From CAYZZU01 sp964483105 (GTDB lineage Bacteria > CG2-30-53-67): a stretch of 64,000 bases of DNA. Of this stretch, positions 23,451 through 31,088 are shown one piece after another (the first letter of the stretch is position 1; the number at the start of each line of letters is the position of its first letter). Under the pieces are notes generated by a model. The model was given only the letters and a program-made list of their open reading frames with translations, ran no database searches and had not been told where the DNA came from. Location: the NCBI GenBank assembly GCA_964483105.1, contig CAYZZU010000008.1:32031-96030 (forward strand), read 5' to 3'. A program made the translations under genes and the position numbers.

Positions 23451-23738
23451 TTACCCGCAACAGGGAGTCTCTCCCCCTCCCGTAATGGAAAACCGGCCGA
23501 ACTGAAAATCTATAGTCGAACGACTCAGAAGGTCATGAGCGCCTTGTTCCAGAAAGAGGCGGAGCCCATCCTTCTCCAAGGAGAAGTCCCCCTGTTCCGG
23601 GTCCTTGGCTATGTCCATAGCCAGAGAGGGCCCTCAACCGCCCGGAGCGGTAAAGAGCCGGACCCCGTGCTCCGAGGCGCCCCGGTTTTGCAGAATCTCC
23701 TTGAATTTCTCGATGGCATTCTTTGTCAAGACAACCAC
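23451..23738 (-). CDS. HesB/IscA-like selenoprotein (in-frame UGA read as Sec)
   Basis: A 95-codon gene invisible to ordinary ORF calling because codon 35 is TGA (23636-23634). From the GTG at 23738, behind AAAAGGAG, the protein reads VVLTKNAIEKFKEIL, then GVRLFTAPGG-U-GPSLAMDI, and ends ITGGGETPCCG. This is the A-type Fe-S carrier fold (IscA/HesB/ErpA). The first conserved cysteine is replaced by the UGA, and two adjacent cysteines stand near the C-terminus. HesB-like selenoproteins are a known family in deltaproteobacteria. A SECIS-like hairpin starts 11 bases after the UGA. Reading is continuous on both sides of the UGA, which argues against a pseudogene. It follows the dynamin-like gene by 133 bases. 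Confidence 0.82.
23607..23636 (-). promoter_or_regulatory. Bacterial SECIS element of the HesB-like gene
   Basis: After the UGA on the minus strand, GGCTAT (23622-23617) pairs with ATAGCC (23612-23607) around a GGAC loop. The loop lies 17-20 bases downstream of the UGA, the spacing SelB needs; the loop resembles the GGUC loop of E. coli fdhF. A lower GGG/CCC pairing is also possible. Confidence 0.72.
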
Positions 23739-23871
23739 AACGCTTCTCCTTTTCAAAGACTTTCAATGGTTTTTGCCAAACCATTCTATATTAGCGCAAA
23801 CCGAGGTCTGATTGCAAATCGGAAAATTCGGCGTCCGGCATGAGGGTTGGATTTCAGGGAAAGGACCGGTT

Positions 23872-25716
23872 TTATGACGGGTCTGATTTCAAGGATTGCA
23901 TCAGTTGCAGGCATTCTGATTCTTTCCGGATCAGGCGCTCGATTTCCGGGGCGACCCGGCCGCTTCCCCTGAGGCGCTGTTCACGGGCGTCCTCAATCGC
24001 CCTGCGGGTGGTACTCACGGTCTGTTTCATGTGCTGATCCAGATTCGAGGTGAACTGTCGGAAGGTACGATCCAGGTTCTGCAGGGTGGCCCAACGCAGG
24101 TTTTCCACGTTGTGCATCAGGAGTTCCCCGATTTCCGCCAGGAGCCTCTTTTGTATCCGGCGCAACAGGATGGTACGGGGAAGGAGCCAGTCGAATAGAC
24201 CCGACGGAATTTCACTCAGCCGGGTACTCCAATGGTGGGTAACCCAGTAGGGTCTCCGGACCTTGTCCAATGTTTCCTCCCTTTCCAACCGTTCGTAGGG
24301 CAAGTCGAAGAGTTCAAGCGCGACCCGTCGAACGGTCTCGACCAGATCATTCGCCCGCCGCTGGTGGGTCCGGAGCAACTGCTGCACCCGTTCATTCATG
24401 GTGCGGGACATCCGTTCGAGTTCCTTTTCAAAAAAGGTCGGCATCGACTCGGCGATTGCGGCTTTCGCCCCGTTTTCAAGACCGACCCGGTCCCGGGCCG
24501 ATTCCAGGGTTTCCTGCAGGACCGACCGGAAATGGACTTGTGCCTTCTCCCTCAAGTCCCCGGATTGTTCCTCCAGTAATTTGACCATCCTCTTCCGGTC
24601 TCCCGCGAGCAGGTCTCCCGCCGAAAGACGGAGTCCCTCGGCCTCTTCCACCTTTTCTTCGAAGAGCCGATGCTTTTCATCCAGCAGTTCCAGAGGGGTT
24701 TCCAGAGAACGTCGTTGAAGCTGGAGCTTCATATGAACGTCTGATAGAACAGAGTACGCCTTGCGGGAGAGGGCCTCCTGCAGAGTGCGGGTCTTTTCCG
24801 AGGCCAGAAACCCGAGCAAGTACGATTCCACGGTCTCCATGCCGCTTGCTTTCCACTGGCCGGGATTCTTTTCCACGCGCGCCTGGAGGGCATCCCGGGC
24901 CGAGACCGGGAAGATCTCCGGCGGGGAGGTCAATTGTGCCTGTTTCTCCAGGACCTTCCGCAGAAAGGTCAGACTTTCTTCCCGCTCACCGGGAGAGAGG
25001 TAGTCTACCTTGTTCAGGATGAAGAAGAGACGCCTGACATGGTTGTGAACGGTTTTGAGAAACGCAATCTCCGCCTCGGTGATCGGGGGATCGGTTGAAA
25101 CCACGAAGAGAGCGGCATCGCACTGGGACAGGAAACGAACGGTCGCTTCGGTATTATGGCGGTAGGTGGATCCGATCCCCGGGGTATCGATCAGGACCAA
25201 TCCTTTCCTGAGCAGGGGGGCCGGATGTTCCACGTCCACCTCCACGACCTCCAGCCGGTTTTCCGGGTTGGCCTCCTCGGTGACATGCTGTTCCAGGAGA
25301 TCCAGAAGGGCGTCGTAAGGGCACCCTTTACATTCCTGTTCCCGCCCGTCTTCAAAAGCGATCCGGACCGAACGTTTTTCCCCGAAATGGAGAAACGTGG
25401 GAATCGCGGTCAGGGGAACCACGGCCGTCGGGAGGATCGGCTCCCCCAGAAGGGCGTTTAAAAGGGTACTCTTCCCACGCTTGAACTGGCCCAGGACGGC
25501 AAGATGAAAACGTTCTTCAATCAACCGTTCACGCAGTTCCAGAATCCGGTCCTCTTGCGGGAAGAACTCCTTCCCCAGATCGTGGATCCATGCTGTGGAG
25601 CGTTCAAAAAAGGCAGGAAGGCCATCCTGAAAAGATGGAGAAGGAACAACGGGAAACCGATCCGCTTCTGCGGACCGGTTGTCTTCGGCTGAATCCGCCT
25701 GATCCAAAAACACCAT
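23872..25716 (-). CDS. Dynamin-like GTPase
   Basis: A 614-residue bacterial dynamin-family protein. G1 is GQFKRGKST, with switch I threonine in PLTAIPT, G3 DTPGIGS and G4 NKVD. These sit in an N-terminal GTPase domain (about residues 30-290), followed by long helical stalk sequence. A hydrophobic paddle-like stretch occurs at about residues 525-545 (SGLFDWLLPRTILLRRI). Bacterial dynamins bind and remodel or protect membranes. The ATG at 25716 has GGGAGG six bases upstream and is preceded by a leader with a fluoride riboswitch and a hairpin that buries this ribosome binding site. So expression is probably switched on by fluoride. GTPases of this class are sensitive to aluminium fluoride, a suggestive link. 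Confidence 0.88.
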   Translation of the reverse strand: MVFLDQADSAEDNRSAEADRFPVVPSPSFQDGLPAFFERSTAWIHDLGKEFFPQEDRILELRERLIEERFHLAVLGQFKRGKSTLLNALLGEPILPTAVVPLTAIPTFLHFGEKRSVRIAFEDGREQECKGCPYDALLDLLEQHVTEEANPENRLEVVEVDVEHPAPLLRKGLVLIDTPGIGSTYRHNTEATVRFLSQCDAALFVVSTDPPITEAEIAFLKTVHNHVRRLFFILNKVDYLSPGEREESLTFLRKVLEKQAQLTSPPEIFPVSARDALQARVEKNPGQWKASGMETVESYLLGFLASEKTRTLQEALSRKAYSVLSDVHMKLQLQRRSLETPLELLDEKHRLFEEKVEEAEGLRLSAGDLLAGDRKRMVKLLEEQSGDLREKAQVHFRSVLQETLESARDRVGLENGAKAAIAESMPTFFEKELERMSRTMNERVQQLLRTHQRRANDLVETVRRVALELFDLPYERLEREETLDKVRRPYWVTHHWSTRLSEIPSGLFDWLLPRTILLRRIQKRLLAEIGELLMHNVENLRWATLQNLDRTFRQFTSNLDQHMKQTVSTTRRAIEDAREQRLRGSGRVAPEIERLIRKESECLQLMQSLKSDPS

Positions 25717-25722
25717 AAAGAA

Positions 25723-25748
25723 CCTCCCATCTTGTTTCCGGTGGGAGG
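25723..25748 (-). promoter_or_regulatory. Shine-Dalgarno-sequestering hairpin before the dynamin-like gene
   Basis: CCTCCCA (25748-25742, minus strand) pairs perfectly with TGGGAGG (25729-25723), which is the ribosome binding site of the dynamin-like gene. A G-rich run upstream (GGGGGGGAG near 25777-25785) could compete for the CCTCCC. This looks like a translational expression platform for the riboswitch at 25801-25856. Confidence 0.65.
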
Positions 25749-25800
25749 GACAGTTATCCGGCTTCAGCGGGAACACTCCCCCCCGGTCATTGGCGACCCG

Positions 25801-25856
25801 ACAGAGGAGTCATCAACCCGCGTCCGGGCGGTTATACGGCGGACTCCATCGCCGTG
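25801..25856 (-). promoter_or_regulatory. Fluoride riboswitch (crcB motif)
   Basis: On the minus strand the leader reads CACGGCGATGGAGTCCGCCG, then TATAACCGCC and GGTTGATGACTCCTCTGT. It has all features of the crcB motif: stem ACGGCG/CGCCGT (25855-25850 with 25841-25836) enclosing ATGGAGTC, conserved ATAAC, a second stem CCGC/GCGG, then TGATGACTCCT. The pseudoknot GGAGTC (25847-25842) with GACTCC (25811-25806) is perfect. It starts at the predicted transcription start. Known fluoride riboswitches sense free fluoride and turn on exporters and fluoride-sensitive enzymes. Confidence 0.88.
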
Positions 25857-25866
25857 GTTTTCCTTT

Positions 25867-25895
25867 TATATACTGGAAAGCAGCAACCTTGTCAA
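25867..25895 (-). promoter_or_regulatory. Promoter of the dynamin-like gene
   Basis: Perfect TTGACA (25895-25890) and TATATA (25872-25867) with a 17-base spacer on the minus strand. Transcription would start near 25860, right at the riboswitch. The -35 box lies just beyond the fmdB-like stop codon. Confidence 0.75.
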
Positions 25896-25899
25896 GCCG

Positions 25900-26397
25900 T
25901 TAGAGTTCATAGAGGGTTTCGTCCACCTCGGGCGGCAGAACCCTCCCCTTCAGTCCCCTAAGGCCCTTTCCCGCCTGTCCAAAGAAAGGGTCTTCTTCCT
26001 CCAGGAGATCCCCCAGTTCCTCTTCAATAACGTCCGGATCCTCACCGGCCTCCATCCGCCGGATTGCTTCCTCCATGCCGGGTCCCAGAGAGAGACCGGT
26101 GGCATCGTAGAGTTTTCGCATCAGGCGGGCGGCCTGGCGTGGGTCCTCTTCGTCGATTCCGTCCGCTTCACGAGCGAGAGCGGTCATCATCCTTTCCATC
26201 TTCGTCTCGTCCAGATCGGGCGGAAGGTTTTCCTCCTCTTCCTTCCTTCCTCTGGAGACGGCAAAAAGCGAGACCTTTCGGTCCAGGTCGGGCCGACCAC
26301 AGCGTGGGCAACAAGGTCTTTTTTCAGTATTGATCCTTCTGGAAAGGAAATTAAAGAGGGTGTGACAGTCCGGACAATAAAATTCATACACCGGCAT
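25900..26397 (-). CDS. FmdB-type zinc ribbon protein
   Basis: A 165-residue protein. The N-terminus MPVYEFYCPDCHTLFNFLSR followed by CCPRCGRPDL is the four-cysteine FmdB/CxxC-CxxC zinc ribbon. The rest is acidic and helical, with MGPGMEEAIRRMEAG-like sequence (LGPGMEEAIRRMEAGEDP) seen in many deltaproteobacterial members. FmdB-like proteins are small putative regulators; function is not established. The ATG at 26397 has AAGGAG upstream; the frame continues to 26466 without a site. It has its own promoter (26457-26485), and the dynamin-like gene starts a new transcript after it. Confidence 0.85.
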   Translation of the reverse strand: MPVYEFYCPDCHTLFNFLSRRINTEKRPCCPRCGRPDLDRKVSLFAVSRGRKEEEENLPPDLDETKMERMMTALAREADGIDEEDPRQAARLMRKLYDATGLSLGPGMEEAIRRMEAGEDPDVIEEELGDLLEEEDPFFGQAGKGLRGLKGRVLPPEVDETLYEL

Positions 26398-26456
26398 TGA
26401 ATCGACTCCTTCCGAGACGGTATTCCGGTCCAATATCGGGGAGACGCCTGGATCAA

Positions 26457-26485
26457 AAAATAGCATATTGCCGGATCGAGATCAA
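26457..26485 (-). promoter_or_regulatory. Possible promoter of the FmdB-type gene
   Basis: TTGATC (26485-26480) and TATTTT (26462-26457) on the minus strand, 17-base spacer, two mismatches each. The leader would be about 55 bases. Confidence 0.45.
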
Positions 26486-26525
26486 GAAGAAGAAACCAAT
26501 ACGCGGTCCGGGAAAACAGATCACG

Positions 26526-27443
26526 TTACCGGGAGGGGACCGGGGACCCGCGGCGCATCCAGCGTCGGTGCATCCAGAGCCACTGATCGGGATGTTCCCG
26601 GATGAATTTCTCCAGGACCTCCATGTAACGGCAGGTCAAACCATGGGTGTCGGAATCGGGATCTGCGGTCCGGATCACCGGAATCGGGTCACCGATGATG
26701 ATGATATGAGTCCGGTCCGGTTGCCGGAAGCCGAAGGCAGGGAGAGGAACGGCGCCGGTCTTGAGGATGATCCTGGCCACGTCGGGACCGGTGGGGGCCG
26801 GATGTCCGAAGAAATCGACGAAGATCCCCCGGCTTGTGCTTCCCCTCTGGTCACACAATACCGCGAGAATCTCTCCCTGTTTCAGAACGGTCAGGATCTT
26901 TCTCATGGCGTGCGTCCGAAGGATCACACGATTTCCATGACTCTCCCGGAAGCGGACGATCAAGTCATTCAGAAGCCCGACGTTGGCCCGACGCCCGATG
27001 ACATGGAGCGGGTATCCGTGAAGGGCGAGGGTATGAGCGTAAAGTTCCCAGTTCCCGAAGTGCCCGGTCAGGAGGAGCACACCGCGGCCGCTCCTTTTCG
27101 CTTCTTCCAGTCTTTCCAGCCCCTCAATCCGAACCCTCTGGTCGATGACTTCCCGGGTCAGCCGGGGCATGGAGGCGAATTCCAGGAGGGAACTTCCAAG
27201 CTGGCGATAGGAGGAGCAGAGTATCGTCCGGAGTTCCTGTTGCGTTTTTTCTTTCCCGAAGGCGAGTTGGAGATTGGAAAGGCCGATTTTTTTTCTTTTC
27301 CCGCCGATCCGGAAATAAAGTCCCCCCAGCCATGCACCGATCCGGGTGAGAAACGGGGCGGGAAGAACGGAAAGAAGGGAGAGCATCCCCACGGCCAGTA
27401 TGGATAAGCAATAAACCGGAATTCCTCGACCCAGTCGTGACAT
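26526..27443 (-). CDS. Lipid A biosynthesis acyltransferase (LpxL/HtrB family)
   Basis: A 305-residue inner-membrane acyltransferase. The catalytic HX4E motif is HFGNWE (about residues 126-131). An N-terminal membrane anchor (VYCLSILAVGMLSLLSVLP) and the family pattern CDQRGSTSRGIFVDFFG follow. LpxL-type enzymes add secondary acyl chains to Kdo-lipid A. The ending PDQWLWMHRRW is standard for the family. It is the last gene of the arn run, six bases after an ArnT-like gene, so lipid A acylation and aminoarabinose addition are probably co-expressed. Confidence 0.92.
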   Translation of the reverse strand: MSRLGRGIPVYCLSILAVGMLSLLSVLPAPFLTRIGAWLGGLYFRIGGKRKKIGLSNLQLAFGKEKTQQELRTILCSSYRQLGSSLLEFASMPRLTREVIDQRVRIEGLERLEEAKRSGRGVLLLTGHFGNWELYAHTLALHGYPLHVIGRRANVGLLNDLIVRFRESHGNRVILRTHAMRKILTVLKQGEILAVLCDQRGSTSRGIFVDFFGHPAPTGPDVARIILKTGAVPLPAFGFRQPDRTHIIIIGDPIPVIRTADPDSDTHGLTCRYMEVLEKFIREHPDQWLWMHRRWMRRGSPVPSR

Positions 27444-27449
27444 AATTCC

Positions 27450-29069
27450 CTATTCGGCAGGCGGCACAGGTTCCTCCCGCGCGGTCAGGAGGAGATAGAC
27501 CATCTGTTTGAGCCGGAACCGCCCCACTTCGCGAAGCGGTTTTTCGGACATTGTCTTGAGCTGCGGCAAGTCCTGGAGATCCGCGATGAGAATCGTTCCG
27601 TCCTCCTGAACGAACCGCTTCGTCTCTCCGGGTGTATTCAGTTTCCGGTAGGGGACGTGAAGATAAAAAGAAAGGTACCGGAGGTCGACCTTGTATCCTC
27701 CCACACGCGGACGGTCGCCGGAGAGGGTCAGAATCTTCATCGCCATCGGCTTCAGACTGAGGCGTGCATTGATTGCCGGAAACGCCCAGTGCGTGACGGA
27801 CGCGGTCAACAGGATGCCGAGGATGCCGATGGCGATGAAGCCCTTTTTGACCTGCATTCGCATACAGAGTGTAAGAATTATCGTACTCCCCCCCGTCAGG
27901 ATCAGGAGGATCGGCCACAGCGTCGGCCAGGTCAGTGCAAGACCTCCACCGGGTATGGAGAGGATCAGGCCGGTGGCTGCGGTCCAGCCGGTCCCGGCAA
28001 GAAGAAAACCGGAAACCTTGAGCCAGCGGATGCTTCCCCCACCTCCCCACATCAGGGGAGTAAATCCCCTTGCGATCAGAAGGGCAAGTCCGGGTGTGAG
28101 TGGCAGGAGATAGACGACGATCTTCCCGCTGATCAGTGAGAAAAAAAGGAGGGTGCCGATGACCCAGCAAAGGAGAAAACGGATTTCGGAACGGTCACGG
28201 GAAAGATCGTCCCGGACCTTTTGATCCAGGAATAGAAGAAGAAAGAAAGACCAGGGGAGAAAGAGGATGGGAAACACGACCAGGTAATAGTAAAACGGTC
28301 TGGCATGGGAAAAAGAGGACACCACCCTCCCGGCGCTCTGTTTCAGAAGGATCTCCAGGAGATAGGCCCGTCCTCCCTCCAGCCCGGCGGGAATCAGCCA
28401 GAGGAGCGGGATTGCCACCAGGATCAGAAGGCCGGGTACGGAGACCAGGCGTTTTATCCGCCGGAACTGCCGGTTGAGGGTCAAATAGGCGGTCAGGGTG
28501 ATTGCGGGGATGAGCAGGCCGACCGGCCCCTTGGTGATCAGCGCCAGTCCGAGGGCCAGATAGGCTGCCAGCCTGAATTGCTTCTGGTGGTTGGAGTCCC
28601 GGAGGATCCGCACGAAGAAGGTCAGCGAGAGAGTAACCAGGAGGGTCAGGGTCATGTCCATCCGGACCATCTGAGCCATAACCAGGAAGAGAAGGAAGGT
28701 TGCCAGGACCCAGACGCCGGCCAGGGCGATCCGTTCATCAAACAGTTCCCTCCCTAAAAGAAAGGTCACGAGCAGGGTAAGGAGGGCCGACAGGGACGTA
28801 GGGAGAATCGCCGAGATCGTATTTTCCCCGAACCCCTTGATGCCCGCGGCAAGCATCCAGAAAAAAACCGGAGGCTTGTCCGGATAGATTTCATAATTGA
28901 AATGAGGGAGGGCCCAGTCTCCGCTCTCCAGCATCTCCCGGGCGACTTCGACGTAACGGAGTTCGTCCGGATAGGTCAGATCCCGCAGCCTCGCCCCGGA
29001 GAGGAAAAGGAGCAGGGATACGCCGAGAATGAGCAAGAGAAGTCTTGAATAAATCTTAGCGGATGTCAT
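27450..29069 (-). CDS. ArnT-like GT83 glycosyltransferase (copy nearest lpxL)
   Basis: A 539-residue polytopic membrane protein with about 11-12 membrane segments. The periplasmic-loop motif YPDELRYVEVAREMLESGDW, followed by PDKPPVFFW, holds the acidic catalytic residue typical of PMT/ArnT-family transferases that use undecaprenyl-phosphate sugars. ITKGPVG is the second family signature. ArnT moves aminoarabinose to lipid A phosphates, but this copy could use a different sugar. The ATG at 29069 overlaps the end of the LAB_N gene. It is one of three paralogues in the operon, which suggests more than one lipid-linked sugar or acceptor site. Confidence 0.88.
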   Translation of the reverse strand: MTSAKIYSRLLLLILGVSLLLFLSGARLRDLTYPDELRYVEVAREMLESGDWALPHFNYEIYPDKPPVFFWMLAAGIKGFGENTISAILPTSLSALLTLLVTFLLGRELFDERIALAGVWVLATFLLFLVMAQMVRMDMTLTLLVTLSLTFFVRILRDSNHQKQFRLAAYLALGLALITKGPVGLLIPAITLTAYLTLNRQFRRIKRLVSVPGLLILVAIPLLWLIPAGLEGGRAYLLEILLKQSAGRVVSSFSHARPFYYYLVVFPILFLPWSFFLLLFLDQKVRDDLSRDRSEIRFLLCWVIGTLLFFSLISGKIVVYLLPLTPGLALLIARGFTPLMWGGGGSIRWLKVSGFLLAGTGWTAATGLILSIPGGGLALTWPTLWPILLILTGGSTIILTLCMRMQVKKGFIAIGILGILLTASVTHWAFPAINARLSLKPMAMKILTLSGDRPRVGGYKVDLRYLSFYLHVPYRKLNTPGETKRFVQEDGTILIADLQDLPQLKTMSEKPLREVGRFRLKQMVYLLLTAREEPVPPAE

Positions 29070-29331
29070 TGGCAAGCGTCTGCTGCCTCCTGTGGATCAA
29101 AACCAGATTCCGGATATAGATGATAGATCCCGTGGATTGTCCGATAATAAATACCGGATCTTTTCGCTGTATGGCATAGACCAGGAGAATCAGACTTCCC
29201 GCGATGCTCAGGAACCAGAACTGAATCGGTATGACGCTCTCTTTTTTCCTTTCGGAGACGATCCATTGAATCAAAAATCGGAGAAAAAACATGGTCTGTC
29301 CCACCAGACCAAAAACGATCCAGAAATTCAT
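29056..29331 (-). CDS. LAB_N domain small membrane protein
   Basis: A 91-residue protein with three membrane segments, starting MNFWIVFGLVGQTMFFLRFL. The WIVSERKKESVIPIQFWFLS loop is characteristic of the LAB_N domain found at the N-terminus of some lipid A disaccharide synthases and as a stand-alone protein. It has the size and topology of an EmrE/ArnE-like carrier and no arnE/arnF pair is visible, so a flippase-like role in the pathway is an inference. The ATG at 29331 is preferred over an upstream in-frame TTG. The gene overlaps the ArnT-like gene by 14 bases. Confidence 0.85.
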   Translation of the reverse strand: MNFWIVFGLVGQTMFFLRFLIQWIVSERKKESVIPIQFWFLSIAGSLILLVYAIQRKDPVFIIGQSTGSIIYIRNLVLIHRRQQTLANDIR

Positions 29332-29448
29332 AACGACACCCAACTTTCTTTTCGATTGTTTTTAGAGGGCTTGCTTGAAGCCGGACAAAAAAGAAAAGTT
29401 GAATATACTGAAAATAAGAGGCAAAGTAAACAGGAAACGTCTGCCAGG

Positions 29449-30180
29449 CTACCGGGGGGCGCCCGGGAGATCTTTACGGATTCTGTAGTTCAGCTTCCTC
29501 TTCTTCATCCACCGGACTGCCAGAAGGTCCATGAACGACCGGAAAAGCCGGTTTCTGATGTTGTACTTGGAGTTCCCGTGTCTTCTCGGATGGTGGCTGA
29601 CTTTCACCTCCACCGCCCGAAATCCCTCCATCTTGAAAAGGGTGGGAAGAAACCGGTGCATCCCGTCATAGAGTTTAATTTGATCAAAGCAGGCCCGTTT
29701 GTATGCCTTGAGGGAACAGCCGGTATCGTGGATCTCTTCCCGGCTCAGGGCGTTGCGAACCGTATTGGCGATCACCGAGGAGACCCGGCGGATCCATGGG
29801 TCGTTCCGTTCGGACCGCCATCCGCAGACGATGTCGTACTCGGGGATTTTTTCCAGGAGGAGGGGAATGTCTGAAGGGCTGTTTTGCAGGTCGGCGTCGA
29901 GGGTGACGATGACCTCCCCACGGGCGGCACGGAAGCCGGCGTCCATTGCGGCCGTCTGACCGGCGTTTTGTTCGAAACTGATCACCCGGATCTTCGGGTT
30001 TTTTCTTCCGGCCTCCAGAATCCGGTTGAGGCTTCCGTCCCGGCTGCCGTCGTCCACATACAGGATCTCATAGGGTTTCCGCAAGGGTTCCAGGGCTTTC
30101 TCCAGTTCAGAGGTGAGAATGGGAATATTCTCTTCCTCATTGTAGACGGGAATGACTACGGAGATCTCGGTCGATTCCAT
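29449..30180 (-). CDS. Family 2 glycosyltransferase (DPM1/ArnC-like)
   Basis: A 243-residue GT-A glycosyltransferase. SVVIPVYNEEENI, VDDGSRDGS and TLDADLQNSP (DxD motif) are clear. HPRRHGNSKYNIRNR is the acceptor-side motif of polyprenyl-phosphate sugar transferases. Unlike the ArnC gene at 34935 it lacks the two C-terminal membrane segments. It may charge undecaprenyl phosphate with a second sugar for one of the extra ArnT-like enzymes. It follows arnD by two bases. The 117 bases downstream of it contain no gene. Confidence 0.9.
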   Translation of the reverse strand: MESTEISVVIPVYNEEENIPILTSELEKALEPLRKPYEILYVDDGSRDGSLNRILEAGRKNPKIRVISFEQNAGQTAAMDAGFRAARGEVIVTLDADLQNSPSDIPLLLEKIPEYDIVCGWRSERNDPWIRRVSSVIANTVRNALSREEIHDTGCSLKAYKRACFDQIKLYDGMHRFLPTLFKMEGFRAVEVKVSHHPRRHGNSKYNIRNRLFRSFMDLLAVRWMKKRKLNYRIRKDLPGAPR

Positions 30181-30182
30181 TG

Positions 30183-31088
30183 CTATATCCTTTCACCCTG
30201 TAACGAGAGAGTTCCGGCCCTTCCGGGAAGGGACCCGTACACGACCCCGCAATCCGGAATCGTTCCCGGGGTTTTTAATAGATTCCGGGCCGCCTCGGCG
30301 AGCGTCCGGACTGGAAGCCTCGTCCGGATTCCCTCCAGAATTCCCCGGAAGGAGACTCTTTTCCCGATTCCCTCGGTCTCGGCATGTATCGTCATGATAT
30401 GAAGCCGATCCGGTTTCATCCGGGTCAGGTAATAATCCGAGATTTCCCGGTCACTCTTGACTTGGATTCCGAGGATTTCATCCAGCGTGGGCAGGGTCGT
30501 CGGGATCTGCAGTGTGGAAAAATGTTCTCCCTCCAGTACCGGAAAGAAAGGAGAATCTCCCCGCATGTCACTGCAGTAGAGAAGTCCGGCCCGGTCCTGA
30601 ACGGCAAGGCTGTCACGACTGGTGACCCAGCCCGGCGCCGCGCACGATTCCGCATCCCGGTTCAGGACCTCGCGAAACGCCCTTCGCGCCCGCCCGAATT
30701 CATTTCCGATCTCATCCTGACTCATTCGACGCAGCCGGTCCTGCCATTTTACATGATCCCAGCAGTGGATGCCGACCTCATGGCCCCTTTCCGGAATGGA
30801 CCGGATCCTGTCCGGAAGAGATTCAGCCATCCTCGGTGCGGGAAGGAGTGTCCCATAAAAGAGCGTGGAGATACCGTACATACCCGGGGCGCGGGTCCGA
30901 AGCATCTTTTTCAGAAAGCCTTTCCGGGTGAAAATCCGGAAAATGGCCCGCCCGGAGTGGTCGGGACCGAGGGAGACGAAGAAGCTTGCCTTCATGTCAA
31001 ACTCGGAAAAGAGGTCGAGAAGCGCGGGAACCCCCCTTTTCAGACCCCGGTACGTGTCCACATCCACCTTGAAGATCACGCCTGTCAT
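30183..31088 (-). CDS. arnD: ArnD-like polysaccharide deacetylase family deformylase
   Basis: A 301-residue NodB-fold protein. FKVDVDTYRGLKRGVPALL at the N-terminus, GHEVGIHCWDHVKWQD (metal-binding histidines, about residues 122-136) and TIHAETEG match ArnD, which removes the formyl group from undecaprenyl-phosphate Ara4FN. The ATG at 31088 overlaps the stop of the ArnT-like gene (ATGA). ArnD is required for aminoarabinose modification and polymyxin resistance, and its place inside the arn run supports the call over other deacetylases. Confidence 0.9.
   Translation of the reverse strand: MTGVIFKVDVDTYRGLKRGVPALLDLFSEFDMKASFFVSLGPDHSGRAIFRIFTRKGFLKKMLRTRAPGMYGISTLFYGTLLPAPRMAESLPDRIRSIPERGHEVGIHCWDHVKWQDRLRRMSQDEIGNEFGRARRAFREVLNRDAESCAAPGWVTSRDSLAVQDRAGLLYCSDMRGDSPFFPVLEGEHFSTLQIPTTLPTLDEILGIQVKSDREISDYYLTRMKPDRLHIMTIHAETEGIGKRVSFRGILEGIRTRLPVRTLAEAARNLLKTPGTIPDCGVVYGSLPGRAGTLSLQGERI

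Noticed and set aside
23352..23843. 163-residue plus-strand frame after the nitroreductase
   Set aside because: It overlaps the nitroreductase end and lies antisense to the HesB-like selenoprotein gene, which has clear family features.
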